Source: Temnopleurus reevesii (Eukaryota; Echinodermata; Echinoidea; Temnopleuroida; Temnopleuridae). Taken from it: a DNA stretch of 64,000 bases. Shown one piece after another: positions 54,701 through 60,807 of the stretch (position 1 is the first letter of the stretch; each line of letters begins with the position of its first letter). The translations under genes and the position numbers were made by a program. Under the pieces are notes generated by a model. The model saw only the letters and a program-made list of their open reading frames with translations, did no database searches and had not been told where the DNA came from. The stretch spans positions 13,515-77,514 of the forward strand of contig BQKZ01000084.1 of NCBI GenBank assembly GCA_036244855.1, written 5' to 3'.

Positions 54701-55322
54701 CCGAGAGCCATTGGCCAATTAAAATCCTATACAGCCATCTAATAACCCATATTAGGTGGCCTGGCTGAACACAGAGAAACTATCAAGCATATGATTGCAA
54801 TGAATTTTAAGCACATTATTTTGGCTGCCTGGAAATTGAAATATTTATGCTCAGTGGTGGCCTGGCTGACCGGGCCATGGGACCATGAAAATCACTTTGT
54901 GAAAACAGGAACTGGTAAAGCTTGGTCCCTTGTCCTTTCTCTGTCATTTTTGGTATGATTAGCAGGGTGCTACAAACATTTTTTTGTTACCCTGTCAGGC
55001 AACCAAGTTTTTCAATCACTTGCCCGAACAAAAGTTTCCCTTGCCCCAAATTGATGGCTAATGCCAATTTGTTTTTTAAAACTTTGATGAAAGAGAAAAA
55101 ATATAAAAATTTCAGGTTGGGCCATTTTTAGAGCGTCGGTCGGTGTAATGTAGGGCATCCAAACAATTTTTTTTTTTTTGGGGGGGGGGGTCTTAGAAGA
55201 AGCCTAAACAATACCTGGAGGCTAACAGCAAGTTGTCTGAAATAGAACAGATCCAGATCTTCGATGATATCCCATCTAGATCCATCTTGAGCTATGCTGG
55301 ACCTCACATCCATAGAGGCAAG
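22610..55322 (-). CDS. rtkn: Rhotekin gene (RTKN/RTKN2-like), overall span of recognised coding exons
   Basis: Rhotekins are Rho-GTPase effectors: an N-terminal HR1 coiled coil binds GTP-Rho, followed by an anillin-like region and a PH domain. They act at septin and actin structures and junctions. Eleven exons are recognised by similarity to vertebrate rhotekin. They run from an EDLDLFYFRQLAVSLQ segment (vertebrate EDLNMLYIRQMALSLE), through KIDLEIKMREG and YMSELQRRK, IPLMW, the RYAVFCLL and PDFTCVLEVYSY blocks, GPRYSLVARARL, LPLFGNICCRLAVQPLCM and a PH domain, to a CCDEKMKIYSP motif and a Ser/Pro-rich tail. Exon lengths 108, 312, 46, 121, 178, 112, 110, 129, 160, 114 and 296 total 1,686 bases, exactly 562 codons with stop, and all phases match. 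Exon 1 has an acceptor, so a non-coding or short first exon upstream is likely. The last two or three exons appear twice, probably as two haplotypes. RTKN and RTKN2 cannot be separated by eye. Confidence 0.93.
23130..24200. repeat. Minisatellite in rhotekin intron, GGTGGCAGCAGTGGGATA unit (haplotype B)
   Basis: Seven imperfect units of about 150-210 bases start near 23,139, 23,290, 23,443, 23,637, 23,792, 24,003 and 24,162. Each has ACATTTTGGTGGCAGCAG, GGGATATAG, GTTCACTGATCGACTGT and a CAGTCTATTTT segment. The array repeats at 32,320-33,390 in haplotype C. The conserved 18-base core, between more variable spacers, also occurs alone at 8.3 kb. Confidence 0.85.
24597..24771. mobile_element. 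Palindromic MITE with CAGTCAAACCTCGTTATAAC end, beside a splice donor (haplotype B)
   Basis: The left end CAGTCAAACCTCGTTATAAC and the right end CTTTATAACGAGGTTGGAATG are inverted, with internal CGTTATATCAG repeats and GAGATCTCGTTATA. TA lies at the right border. CAGT-type ends with TA are typical of pogo-like elements. The right border is about seven bases inside the intron after exon 11a. The same insertion lies at 33,786-33,960. Confidence 0.75.
24779..24892 (-). CDS. rtkn: Rhotekin exon 11a (CCDEKMKI motif), haplotype B
   Basis: The exon is 114 bases, phase 1 in and 1 out, with ttattttcag acceptor and TTAG|gtaagt donor. It encodes ETWTSCCDEKMKIYSPFPGR and KGSLYDELSL. This corresponds to the vertebrate post-PH motif QWKQCCDEIMKIETPAPRKP and QGSLYHEM. 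A palindromic transposon begins within about 8 bases of the donor on the intron side. Confidence 0.9.
25540..25699 (-). CDS. rtkn: Rhotekin exon 10 (end of PH domain), haplotype B
   Basis: The exon is 160 bases, phase 0 in and 1 out, with gttttgcag acceptor and ATTG|gtgagt donor. It encodes NSSAVRSTCCTDPLSFVIGG, CHGKPVRKHPFTAESDEELE and MWLKAFEEQIINI. The last part is the C-terminal PH-domain helix with its near-invariant Trp (ESDEELEMWLKAFEEQ; vertebrate ESREALQSWMEALWQ). Confidence 0.9.
26272..26448. mobile_element. PIF/Harbinger-like MITE, copy 3, inside an exon 9 copy
   Basis: GGGGGTGTTGTTCAAAAGTT begins the element; the inverted right end is decayed (GAACAAGATCCC). GTA lies at both borders and matches the uninterrupted GAGTTGTAGAC sequence of other exon 9 copies, so the insertion point is exact. 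Confidence 0.82.
26638..26814. mobile_element. PIF/Harbinger-like MITE, copy 4, inside an exon 9 copy
   Basis: It lies in reverse orientation relative to copy 3, with ends GGAGGTGTTATT and GAACAACAACCCC. The interior GTAACGCGCGGTTTCATTCG and CAAGATGCACATTAAACAAT is typical of the family. It sits at the equivalent GTGAGTTATAG point of the next exon 9 copy. Confidence 0.78.
27798..27995. mobile_element. TA-flanked MITE present only on haplotype C
   Basis: The ends CTGTATAAGCTAATATTTTG and CGAAAATTTCAGCTTATACAG are inverted. TA flanks both sides (27,796-27,797 and 27,996-27,997). The allelic position in haplotype B (near 18,800) reads GGATGAATTAAATGAGG with a single TA and no insert. The 198-base length and TA duplication suggest a Tc1/mariner or pogo-type non-autonomous element. 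Decayed relatives occur near 25,310-25,440 and 48,860-49,020. Confidence 0.88.
28053..28221. mobile_element. Foldback element with ATATAAACCATTTCCGAAAA ends (haplotype C)
   Basis: This is the allelic copy of the element at 18,860-19,025 with several substitutions in the arms. Confidence 0.8.
31799..32094 (-). CDS. rtkn: Rhotekin terminal exon, haplotype C version
   Basis: This is the same exon as 22,610-22,905. It differs by nine substitutions clustered in about 90 bases of the tail; eight are at synonymous third codon positions and one changes Thr to Met (SSTSSI to SSMSSI). The pattern confirms that the frame is translated and selected in both versions. Confidence 0.85.
32320..33390. repeat. 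Minisatellite in rhotekin intron (haplotype C)
   Basis: It has the same seven-unit structure as 23,130-24,200, with only a few substitutions, for example ATGTTGGCGGCAGC at 33,196 instead of ATTTTGGTGGCAGC. Confidence 0.85.
33786..33960. mobile_element. Palindromic MITE beside a splice donor (haplotype C)
   Basis: This is the allelic copy of 24,597-24,771, at the same distance from the exon 11a donor. The insertion predates the split of the two haplotypes. Confidence 0.75.
33968..34081 (-). CDS. rtkn: Rhotekin exon 11a, haplotype C version
   Basis: Sequence matches 24,779-24,892, displaced by exactly 9,189 bases, with the same splice sites and the same intronic transposon beside the donor. 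It is interpreted as the alternative allele. Confidence 0.88.
34853..35012 (-). CDS. rtkn: Rhotekin exon 10, haplotype C version
   Basis: This is the same exon as 25,540-25,699, with an identical protein in the compared stretch, both splice sites intact and the same 160-base length. It most likely represents the other allele rather than a second exon, because the flanking contig ends show the two 9-kb blocks are alternatives. Confidence 0.88.
35434..35515 (-). repeat. First unit of the exon 9 copy array (haplotype C), cut by gap
   Basis: This is identical to the start of the array at 26,120-26,202 and ends at the N gap. The other haplotype continues for 1,172 bases from this point to its own joint, close to the 957 N recorded in the gap. 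Confidence 0.75.
35516..36472. other. Assembly gap (957 N)
   Basis: The gap lies in the rhotekin intron between exons 10 and 9. The other haplotype (26,203-27,374) spans the matching interval, and its last 45 bases are identical to 36,473-36,517, so the gap probably holds exon 9 array units. An ORF across it is meaningless. Confidence 0.95.
36473..36750 (-). repeat. Two 139-base tandem units carrying the 3' part of rhotekin exon 9
   Basis: Units at 36,473-36,611 and 36,612-36,750 are essentially identical. Each holds the last ~95 bases of exon 9 (to SLQLTK) with the gtaaga donor, joined to ~40 bases that replace the 5' part of the exon and its acceptor. The intact exon follows directly. The first unit abuts the N gap, so the array probably continues inside the gap. 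Confidence 0.85.
36755..36883 (-). CDS. rtkn: Rhotekin exon 9 (start of PH domain)
   Basis: The exon is 129 bases, phase 0 to 0, with cttatttcag acceptor and CAAAG|gtaaga donor. It encodes DEFQGKPVSNRLWCRLQGSK, LRCWDDSTDTTLSEPVISLQ and LTK. This is the first strands of a PH domain, matching vertebrate W..VHGVLKGTNLFCYRQPED and EPLLTIAVNK. It is the only copy among at least eight in the window with both splice sites and an open frame. Confidence 0.9.
37300..37363 (-). pseudogene. 5' fragment of rhotekin exon 9
   Basis: This fragment keeps the tttcag acceptor and encodes DKFPGNPVSNRLWCRLQGSK before similarity breaks off. It lacks the rest of the exon and the donor. Confidence 0.75.
37449..37515 (-). 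pseudogene. Decayed fragment of rhotekin exon 8
   Basis: This fragment copies the middle to 3' part of exon 8 (FVNICYHLGAQPLCMAEDC in outline) and lacks acceptor and donor. Together with the exon 9 fragment at 37,300-37,363 it preserves the exon 8 to exon 9 order, so one duplication may have carried both. Confidence 0.7.
37505..37850. repeat. (GGT)/(GAT)n low-complexity tract in rhotekin intron
   Basis: This is an imperfect GGTGGTGAT-type repeat. Gly, Val or Thr-rich ORFs over it are artefacts. It lies between exon 8 and its decayed copy. Confidence 0.9.
37876..37985 (-). CDS. rtkn: Rhotekin exon 8 (end of anillin-like region)
   Basis: The exon is 110 bases, phase 1 in and 0 out, with tatttcag acceptor and TATCAG|gtgagt donor. 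It encodes DDNTPHQLPLFGNICCRLAV and QPLCMAEDCMSGYLSYQ, nearly the vertebrate block LPLYGNMCCRLVAQPACMAED. The paired Cys and the LPL.GN.CCRL.AQP signature are among the most conserved in rhotekins. Confidence 0.93.
38100..38346. mobile_element. Foldback element, GAGCAGAAGGGACAAAG family, copy 3
   Basis: CACTATGAGCAAAATGGACA at the left and TTTGTCCCTTCAGCTCACAG at the right are inverted, with CATTCAGGCATT / AAGCTTAAACAATG internal partners. It lies in a rhotekin intron. Confidence 0.7.
38461..38552 (-). pseudogene. Decayed copy of rhotekin exon 7
   Basis: On the minus strand this copy reads YSLVARARLRFQD, then a stop, then a recognisable remainder up to a TTGATCTCACAGCGGAAAAA end. It follows the true exon by about 150 bases. 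No usable acceptor or open frame is present. Confidence 0.78.
38696..38807 (-). CDS. rtkn: Rhotekin exon 7 in local numbering (GPRYSLVA segment)
   Basis: The exon is 112 bases, phase 0 in and 1 out, with catgatag acceptor and AAAAG|gtaagt donor. It encodes ADEEQNEGPRYSLVARARLR and LQDVSDQVQTFDLAAEK, matching vertebrate GPRYHLLAHTTLTL and DGFRTHDLTLASHEE. It splices in frame directly from exon 5. Number 6 is left unused for a rejected candidate between them. Confidence 0.9.
39092..39209. repeat. 118-base inverted repeat, left arm
   Basis: Its reverse complement recurs at 43,509-43,626 with about five mismatches (shared core GTGGAGAACTGCTTTTCAAC). The arms enclose exons 4 and 5 and their copies. 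Confidence 0.85.
39730..39907 (-). CDS. rtkn: Rhotekin exon 5 (anillin-like region and basic linker)
   Basis: The exon is 178 bases, phase 2 in and 0 out, with gctattacag acceptor and GCG|gtgagt donor. It encodes DNVKPDFTCVLEVYSYNL, HNDMTIASTPQKIRRKLSAL and a basic Ser-rich stretch GRRGSVGHRTQVNSTSA. This matches vertebrate AGPDFELRLELYGACVEEE followed by PKRLATKLSSSLGRSSGRR. It is the only one of three tandem copies with a donor site. Confidence 0.9.
39990..40064 (-). pseudogene. Truncated second copy of rhotekin exon 5
   Basis: About 75 bases repeat the 5' part of exon 5, with the tgcag acceptor kept, and encode DNVKPDFTCVLEVYSYNLHN and DMTIA. Similarity then ends and a stop follows two codons later. 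No donor is visible. It is a remnant of a local duplication. Confidence 0.8.
40148..40240 (-). pseudogene. Truncated third copy of rhotekin exon 5
   Basis: This is another 5' piece of exon 5 with its tgcag acceptor. It encodes DNVKPDFTCVLEVYSYNLHN then DMTITSIPHKMRK before similarity is lost and the frame closes. It is more diverged than the copy at 39,990-40,064, so the copies arose at different times or by serial duplication. Confidence 0.78.
40870..40990 (-). CDS. rtkn: Rhotekin exon 4 (anillin-like region)
   Basis: The exon is 121 bases, phase 1 in and 2 out, with tttactttag acceptor and CTT|gtaagt donor. It encodes DHHRYAVFCLLKVDTQINAT and SNIDRTATDVSFKDVVVL, aligning with vertebrate RWAVFLLLQLGEHIQDTEMI and VDRTLTDISFQ. 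The Asp-Arg-Thr and Thr-Asp pairs are conserved. It is the intact member of a tandem pair; the other copy lies at 41,054-41,173. Confidence 0.9.
41054..41173 (-). pseudogene. Duplicate of rhotekin exon 4, donor site lost
   Basis: This is an exon-4 copy directly upstream (in transcript order) of the real exon, with an intact tag acceptor. It encodes nearly the same residues through SNIDWTATDISFKY. The conserved Arg of DRT is changed to Trp, and the 3' end reads TTTTTCTTAG where the real exon has CTT|gtaag. No GT donor is visible at the matching place. It is probably a non-functional recent tandem copy, or half of a failed mutually exclusive exon pair. Confidence 0.75.
41752..42490. repeat. ~200-base direct repeat flanking a SINE
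   Basis: Copies at 41,752-41,957 and 42,294-42,486 share ATCTGCCAAGGCAATCT, TTCCAGCATTATGG, CAAAAGGGAGGGAAAATGAT and CTCCAAGTTTTCTTTAATAT at about 90% by eye. The SINE at 41,960-42,262 separates them. Confidence 0.8.
41960..42262 (+). mobile_element. tRNA-derived SINE in rhotekin intron
   Basis: The head GGAAGCATCATGGTGTAGTG then GTTTGGTCTCCTG (box A) and GGGTCGCAGATTCAAATCC (box B, 42,006-42,024) is followed by a shared body (AATTTCCTTCAACAAGAAAT, CGACCCAGGTGGTATGAACG) and an ATT-repeat tail. The body is related to the SINE at 51,893-52,191 on the other strand. Confidence 0.85.
43509..43626. repeat. 118-base inverted repeat, right arm
   Basis: This is the partner of 39,092-39,209 in opposite orientation, 4.3 kb away. 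Confidence 0.85.
43886..45796. repeat. Satellite-like array and flanks, allele 1
   Basis: Imperfect units of about 140-165 bases with GTCTAGGGAGGGGGCCATC, CATTGTA.GAGGTA, CTGGATTAAATTATATCCAT and ATGTCACCATGAAATATAGC start near 43,990, 44,165, 44,325, 44,490, 44,630 and 44,780. The block ends with AGCAGACAGGCGTGGGTGTT sequences and the single-N joint at 45,797. Confidence 0.8.
45798..47238. repeat. Satellite-like array and flanks, allele 2
   Basis: It begins CTCTGTTTATGATTTATCAC as at 43,886 and ends GGAAGTGTTCATTAGACCAA as at 45,796, with the same repeat unit between. Both ends match the preceding block, so this is the alternative allele placed in tandem. It also carries a private hairpin insertion at 46,341-46,494. 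Confidence 0.8.
46341..46494. mobile_element. Hairpin MITE with GGGACCTTTAGCATGTACAA ends
   Basis: Arms of about 57 bases are nearly perfect inverted repeats (GGGACCTTTAGCATGTACAA... and ...TTGTACATGCTAAAGGTCCC) around a ~40-base loop. TATTA flanks both sides, consistent with a target duplication. Confidence 0.85.
47341..47476. mobile_element. Foldback element with GGCCCG...CGGGC ends, second copy
   Basis: It shares GCGAGGTTTAACTTAA / TTAAACCTCGCTATTGGAAT and AATACGGGC with the element at 2,375-2,700, and AGGTCTAAGTCATTA inside. It has no nested MITE. Confidence 0.7.
47751..47986. mobile_element. Foldback element, GAGCAGAAGGGACAAAG family, copy 4
   Basis: TCACTGTGAGCAGAAGGGAC at the left and GTCCCTTCTGCTCACA at the right are perfect inverted ends. 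TTCATTCAAGCCTTCACA and TGTGAATGCTTGAATG are the inner partners. This is the best-preserved copy, in a rhotekin intron. Confidence 0.85.
48673..48718 (-). CDS. rtkn: Rhotekin exon 3 (IPLMW segment)
   Basis: A short exon of 46 bases lies between a gatttacag acceptor and GGAG|gtaatt. It encodes IPLMWRRVDYIKNRG plus one base (phase 0 in, 1 out), matching vertebrate rhotekin IPLMWKDTEYFKNKG. An A-run at 48,731-48,766 on the plus strand forms the polypyrimidine tract just upstream of the acceptor. Confidence 0.86.
49174..49485 (-). CDS. rtkn: Rhotekin exon 2 (HR1 Rho-binding coiled coil)
   Basis: The exon follows a ttcaaag acceptor and encodes DYDMQQKIDLEIKMREGTRK, a heptad-like region and VLSYMSELQRRKTAEFADRA. 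This is the HR1/REM-1 antiparallel coiled coil that binds Rho in vertebrate rhotekins. A Ser/Gly/Glu linker follows, then EPCRATVCVS, the first strand of the anillin-like region. Two donors are possible: CAG|gtatgc at 49,194 (292 bases) or AAA|gtaaca at 49,174 (312 bases). Only the second keeps the frame with the canonical acceptor of exon 3, adding GMQFNIK before IPLMW, so it is chosen here. GC content is clearly above the flanking introns. Confidence 0.88.
50143..50210. mobile_element. Foldback element, GAGCAGAAGGGACAAAG family, truncated copy
   Basis: Only the left arm remains (TCACTGTGAGCAGAAGGGAA to CATTCATGCCTTCATAATA) before a GGGGAA tract and the N gap. The right arm probably lies in the gap. 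Confidence 0.65.
50211..50319. repeat. GGGGAA purine tract and re-used contig end
   Basis: A GGGGAA/GGGAGGGG tract is followed by GCATACAAGCCATGCTGCAT, which also occurs at 50,054-50,073. The second occurrence touches the gap, so the contig end probably overlaps earlier sequence. Confidence 0.75.
50320..51092. other. Assembly gap (773 N)
   Basis: The gap lies in the rhotekin intron between exons 2 and 1. The ORFs that cross it are artefacts. Confidence 0.95.
51893..52191 (-). mobile_element. tRNA-derived SINE in rhotekin intron
   Basis: On the minus strand it has box A-like GTAGTTTAGTGGACCATG and box B CCGTGGTTCGAATTCC, then TTTCCTTGAGCAGGAAATTT, AACCCAGGTGAGATGAATGG and an ATTATTGTT-type tail. 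An ORF across it is not a gene. Confidence 0.88.
52192..55214. other. Rhotekin intron 1, repeat-derived
   Basis: It contains short repeats (AATAATTGAGTTTTTTGTGAA, GAAATAAATCAATAT) and a duplicated TTAATCTAATGATCAGATCG stretch at 53,235 and 54,066. Fragments of a repeat with GGTTGGGCCATTTT...GTCGGTCGGTG and a T-run/G-run end lie near 54,960-55,190. No exon was recognised. Confidence 0.6.
53310..53484. mobile_element. PIF/Harbinger-like MITE, copy 5
   Basis: It lies in reverse orientation: GAGGTGTTGTTCAAAATCAA at the left, CTTTTGAACAACACCCCCT at the right, with GTAACGCGCATTTTCATTCG inside. Confidence 0.82.
55215..55322 (-). CDS. rtkn: Rhotekin exon 1 (N-terminal segment)
   Basis: This exon is 108 bases, phase 0 to 0. 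It starts after a pyrimidine-rich ttcttgtag acceptor and ends CTCCAG|gtattg. It encodes 36 residues ending DLDLFYFRQLAVSLQ, which aligns with the N-terminus of one vertebrate rhotekin isoform. An in-frame Met sits at codon 4 (55,311-55,313) and may be the start. The acceptor means at least one more exon lies upstream, and three residues may precede this Met. Just downstream, the intron carries a T-run and G-run belonging to a dispersed repeat. Confidence 0.85.
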
Positions 55323-56584
55323 CTACAAGAAAAGAAATAAAAAATAATTTGATAATTGATTAATAACATGCACATTTACAATTAAAACGGTATCTGAGGC
55401 CTGTAAAAGAAAAGATGCATGTACATTGTATGATTATGATAAATATTGATGGTAAGTCTCTGGCAAAACATATACCATAGAGCTACGATTGATTTTCAGT
55501 TAATCATATCTCTTTTATGTTACAGGCCCATAATATGGATTACATACAAGGTGTATAAAGCAGTTAGTAGAAAATGAATTCATTACTAGTTCACAATTGA
55601 TTTGGGCTCCATACGTCCAACTTACGCTCCATGTGAGACATTTAGAATGCGTAATCTTTCCCATTGATTCACTGTGTGAACTAGTCTTTGTACAGGTCAT
55701 CTTTTGATTTATCATGACTTTCAATCATTTTTAAAAATTCAATATTTTGAAAACTACACACCTTTTTGATATTACAGAATGTTTTGGGGGATTGGTTTTA
55801 TATATGTATGTACTACAACCTAAATTTTCTATTTGTGTATTTTGCTGCATTTAATTCATGCACTGAATGTATACAATTCCTACTCTAACTGCCAAGAGCA
55901 AGATAAAAAATATTCTAATCACGAACATCTATCATTCTCAACTTTCGGTTCCCTCTTGAATATACTCGAAAGAACAATCTATTATTGAGGAACGACCACT
56001 CCATGGAGAGCCAATGTGAATAATTTGCAAGTTCACCAGCAGGTTTACATATATTTCCTTACAAATATTGTAGTACAAATGAAGGAAACAATTGTACAAA
56101 CACAGTCATAATTTTTTTAAAGGTGGAAACACTTTGTAACTGAAATGCTGAACAAAATGGGACATGTAATAGTAGAATTGTTTTATTTTCTTTTCAAATT
56201 AATACTTCCAAATATCTTGTTGATATGACAGCGGGCTCATTATCTTATGTTTTCACAAGGTGATTGGAAATGGAATAAGGAAAATCTGCAGTTTGTCAAA
56301 ATCTTTGGGGTTCTCCACATCTCTTCTTCCTGAAATTGGTAAAAGATTGGTCTATTTTCTCATTTCACGATTGCTCATTTCATATCTTCTTGAATGGACA
56401 ATCTTGGTTCTACCCTGAAGAGAACAAAAAGCTGATGAAGTCCAGAATGAAAAAAACTCCAAGTACAGATCATATGGTTAAAGGTATAGTTTCGTAATGG
56501 TTAGGATGCAGAAAGTGATGTGAAACGAGCTGATGTATTCACACGTTGCTTTTAACTGTATACGAAATAAGGAGAGAAAATTGT

Positions 56585-56775
56585 ACATATTCTGGAGTAT
56601 TTTACGTCGAACACGCCAATCGGCCATGATTCCTACGGTGTGCTAAGTGCTTTTGCACGGGGGAGCGTCGGTCCGGAATGGGCGGAGCGATCGGTGGTAT
56701 TGTCTGTGGTGTGTGAGTTCGCATTCATTTTGTACGTGAAGCATGTTGTGCTAGGAAGGGAGACCGCAGCATCAT
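56585..56775. promoter_or_regulatory. CpG-rich island upstream of rhotekin exon 1, possible promoter
   Basis: This stretch contains many CpG in otherwise AT-rich DNA, with GCCAATCGG and GGGCGGAGCGATCGG motifs (CCAAT-like and GC-box-like). It lies 1.3 kb upstream of the first recognised rhotekin exon. No 5' splice site or transcript evidence ties it to rhotekin, and it could also be a fragment of a dispersed repeat. Confidence 0.25.
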
Positions 56776-58758
56776 TTTTTATTTCGTGATAATTAAGCCA
56801 TTTCTTGATCGATTTTAATCAAACAAACTATGAACATGCTATAATTTGCCATTGGAAAACTGAATTATGGTAATACTTTTACTACAGCTCACAAAGTGGT
56901 TAAATATCTGAAGCGCCATCCTCCCAAAACTGGTCTATCGGTTTAAATAAGGGAGCGGTAATCAACCAACCCCTCTCCCTTCCTCATATCTATTCATGAT
57001 GAAAATAAAATGAAGATATAATGACAGCCCTCTACAGCCCCTCCCCCATCCAATCATCGTCTATTTGTGTCATCAAATCCCCCCAAATCACCAATTCAAC
57101 CAATTGACCTTCGCACAAGTGGTCATTTGTGGCGTAATTACCCGGTATTAAGTTCACTCAAGGATACACATAGAATTCGGTCTGGTCAAAAGAGATGCTT
57201 TCTTCTCAATGGGCATGAGTCATAGGGGTGATGAGGAATGGAAAAAGTGGTCTTGGAATGCCCTGGAGCAAGATACTTTAGCTGGTGCTGCACGAGCCAA
57301 GATTGATCTGATTTCTGGTTTCTAAGCCCGATCATCCCTGGTTGTAAATTATGTGGAGATTCAATAACCAGGGCCCTATTGCATAAAAAGTTGTATTAAA
57401 ACGCAAGTCAGAAACTAGTTAAATGCAACTAACTTTTCAACCGAACTAAACTCTGTTTGTAAGACTTACGTTTAATTTTGAGAGTTGCGTTTAAACACAT
57501 GTTTTTTTAATGCAATAATGCACCGTTTTTAAAAAAAACTAATGTTTTTTTATGTTCTCATCAACAATTCCACTCTTTTCTTGTTCAAAGTCAATTAAAT
57601 TAGAATGAGCATGACTGGAGGAAATAAACAACTACTTTTGTATAAATGTTAGGGTGTGCATGGTATTTAGCTCTTGAAAGCTTAATAACCCAAGCCAGGT
57701 TTACACTGTGTGAATGAGTGAGTTAATTCTTATTTGCCCCCCCCCCAAAAAAAAAAAAAAAAAAAAAAAGAAAGATAGCTTGCTCATCAGTTGTAATTTC
57801 TACTCATAATTTGCTCACCAATTGCGCGTGCACTAGCTTCACCCACTTCTGATCAAATTCTTCATTAGCCGGAATTTAGCGAGCTAATTCCAAAAAACTC
57901 TCAGAATTAGTCAGCTACTTCCAAGAATTCTGGATAGTATTGGACTGCATTCCTGACTCCCCTCAATTTTCTGGGCTAAAATAAAGACCCCTGTTGCACT
58001 ACATCAAAGGTGTCCCAGTTCAATTTCTGGACATTTTGTCAACATTAGCATAGACTGACGGTGGAAGCGTATTAAATCTGACGGTTGAAGCGTATTCAAA
58101 CTGACTGTGGGAGCGTTAGATGATTTTTCAACAACAGCATAAACAGAGGTCAGGCTACTCGGTTATATCATCAAGTACTTTTGATAGATACCAATGGTTA
58201 GGCCCCCCAAAAATTGTTTTGTTTCCCTCAACTGGCCGACCTTTTGAAAATGGCACAACATATTTTGTTTTAATTCTTCACTCAAATGGCATTAAAAGTC
58301 TTATTTTGGGGGACACCTCCATTGGAGACGATGAAACTTTGAACACCATCCCATTTTGAAATGTTATCCTATTATTTCTTTCCGAAAGCCTATCCTGGAG
58401 GCTGAGGTCAAAATCATATCGCACCTGCTAAAGAATCAACAGATTTTCCTCTTTTTTCTGGACAAAGAAGTTTTTACACATTTGGATTTATAAGTGAATG
58501 ATTGAAGAAGAGAAAACTGTCTCTTTCCTGATTTTTTTTCTTCAATATTCTGAATGTAATAACATACAGTGTAAGTCAGACAGCTTCATTTGATAATTTT
58601 AAATAACAAATTTGTAATGTGTGACAATGGCTTTAAATGAATCAGAAGTAAAAAAAAAAAAAATAAATAAATAAATAAATAAAAAAATAAATAAATGATT
58701 TTTAAACATGGAACCGCATGCTATCACCAGTTGAATGTATCTTTATATAGACGATACC

Positions 58759-58893
58759 TAAAGCCCTGGTCACATAGGACCCCGGAAGCAACACGATTCA
58801 CCCCGACTCGTTGTTCTGAGGCAGTTACTGTGAATTAACAAAGAGTCGGGGTGAATCGTGTTGCTTCCGGGGGTTCTATGTGACCGGGGCTTA
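58759..58893. mobile_element. Hairpin MITE with TAAGCCC.GGTCACATAG ends
   Basis: Two ~50-base arms (CCGGAAGCAACACGATTCAC then CCCGACTC, and the inverse) are almost perfect inverted repeats around a 33-base loop. Total length is about 135 bases. It is non-coding. Confidence 0.85.
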
Positions 58894-60200
58894 ACAATAT
58901 TGAACGGATTGCACACATTTTGGTATAAAAAGCACGGCTCTCGTTCGGTGTAAAAGGGGATACCGGTGAATGCACTCTGCACCCCTGAAGGGATGGTTAA
59001 TTACGCCCGCTTATATGATTAGTCCATCACTACACCCCAGGTGGAAGATGGTGCTTTCTATTTCACCCCTCTAGGGGAGAAATAGTAGGAAAATACAGAT
59101 AAGATGAGAAGTGCGCAAATTCTTAGACTTCAAAATGGATCAAACCTCGAGGGTTTCATGAATGTTTTATGAGGAGAATTCCTCTTGCTCGATTTACTAG
59201 CAAAATAATTAGGTCAAAGCATTTTGAAGTAAAAATCAGGGATGGGGTGGGGGAGGGGAAATATTGCTCCATGTGTCCATGTATAAAAGTAAGGTTTAGA
59301 GATCAAATTTCATATTTCAGAATAATCAATCAATTTGCATACAAGTAAAATGGGAGCAGGAAGAATACAGATGTGTAATTCACATCACTGAAAAGAGTTT
59401 TAATTTATCTAAACAATGACAAACAATGACGCCTCGTTTGTTTCTAAAATTCAACTGCACCAAAACTCTTGAAATGAAACAAGGTCTGAAAGTAAAAGTT
59501 TAAAAAATTGTAATTGATTACCAGAGTCTACTTGTTAAAATGTATTTTGATGTTTGAGTGGGTGAATGGATTGATTGGTGATGTATAGATGATGATTTAT
59601 TTCATTCTCCTGCAAAAACCTCATTTATTCATCAATATCTTGTTCATTCACTGATTCTCACCTTCCCCTCATCAATTTCATACATTCAAATCCACAGATT
59701 AATAATGAGTATAATCTACAAGATTTTATAACTTTTACTTTAAACTTTATTGTACAGTTTATCTAAAATGCAAACGAAGTGCCATTTTTAGATTTCAAAG
59801 CAAACTCTTTTCAGTGGCATGACATAACATGGAAATAAATTTCCCATATATTTTGTTCTTACTGTTTGTACATTTTCATTATATTCCAAATTTTCTTTGA
59901 AGAATTTATGAAATGATGGTATAATGGATTGCTGAGAAAACAGAAGCCTAACCTCTTTCTCAGGGGCTTACATGCACTTTAGCTAATTTGATCTGTAGAA
60001 GAGGGCCAACATGTGGGTCAAAATATTCAAAGGCAAGAAATCTAAGATCAGTCAAGGGAATCGGACTCCTTTTCTAAGGGAAAGTCCCCGCACGGAAAAA
60101 CATCTCAATGTATGAACAGGTGCGTATTATGAGCGTTGGTGTCTTTTTATAAAATGTTTTTGGACATTTCTCATATTCACTCTAAATCAGAAAAAACTTA

Positions 60201-60807
60201 AAGGGAAACCCACCCCTGGGATTATCGCGCTCTCATTGAATGAAGAAAAATCAGATGAACAAACAGTAAGAATTTGAGCAAGATCGGACAACCCGTTCAA
60301 AAGTTATGACTTTTCAAAGTCACAGAGATATGATGATCCCTACCGCTCATGGGGATCCGTGCGATCGGCAAATTCGACGGAATCCGTGACGTCATGTCGG
60401 ACAACTCCTCATTCACTCTGTATACAAATTGTCACATTTAAAAATTTTTTAAAAAAAAAAAAAAAAAATGCTGATTTTCGATTGGGGTATAGCATTTCTG
60501 TATTGATTATGCATGTATTTTGAGAAGAATGATGTCGCAACCTTATTCTAAAATTTACATTAATCCTTTTTTCTAAATTATATGTACAAAGTAAATGAGG
60601 AGTTGTCCGACATGACGTCACAGATTTCGTCAAATTTGCCGATCGCGTGAATCCCCATTAGCGATAGGGATCGTTAAATCCAGTGACTTTGAAAATTCAT
60701 ACCTTTTGAACGGGTTGTCCGATTTTGCTCAAATTTTCACAGTTTGTTTATCTGATTTTTCTTTATTAAATGACAGCACGATAATTCCAAAGGCTGGTTC
60801 CCCTTTA
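60201..60807. mobile_element. TTAA-flanked foldback element, AGGGAAACC family
   Basis: Arms of about 140 bases (AGGGAAACCCACCCCTGGGA... and the inverse ending ...GGCTGGTTCCCCT) include GGACAACCCGTTCAAAAGTT and its complement. TTAA lies at both borders. A second inverted pair, GAGTTGTCCGACATGACGTC and its complement, surrounds the centre. It is related to 2,989-3,563. Confidence 0.78.

Larger units (their letters stand above)
55323..60199. other. Gene-poor DNA upstream of rhotekin
   Basis: The missing first rhotekin exon may lie here. Recognised items are a CpG-rich patch at 56,585-56,775, a GGGCCCTATTGCATAAAAAG palindromic repeat at about 57,370-57,510, A-runs near 57,748 and 58,650, and a hairpin element at 58,759-58,893. 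No coding region is supported. Confidence 0.55.
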
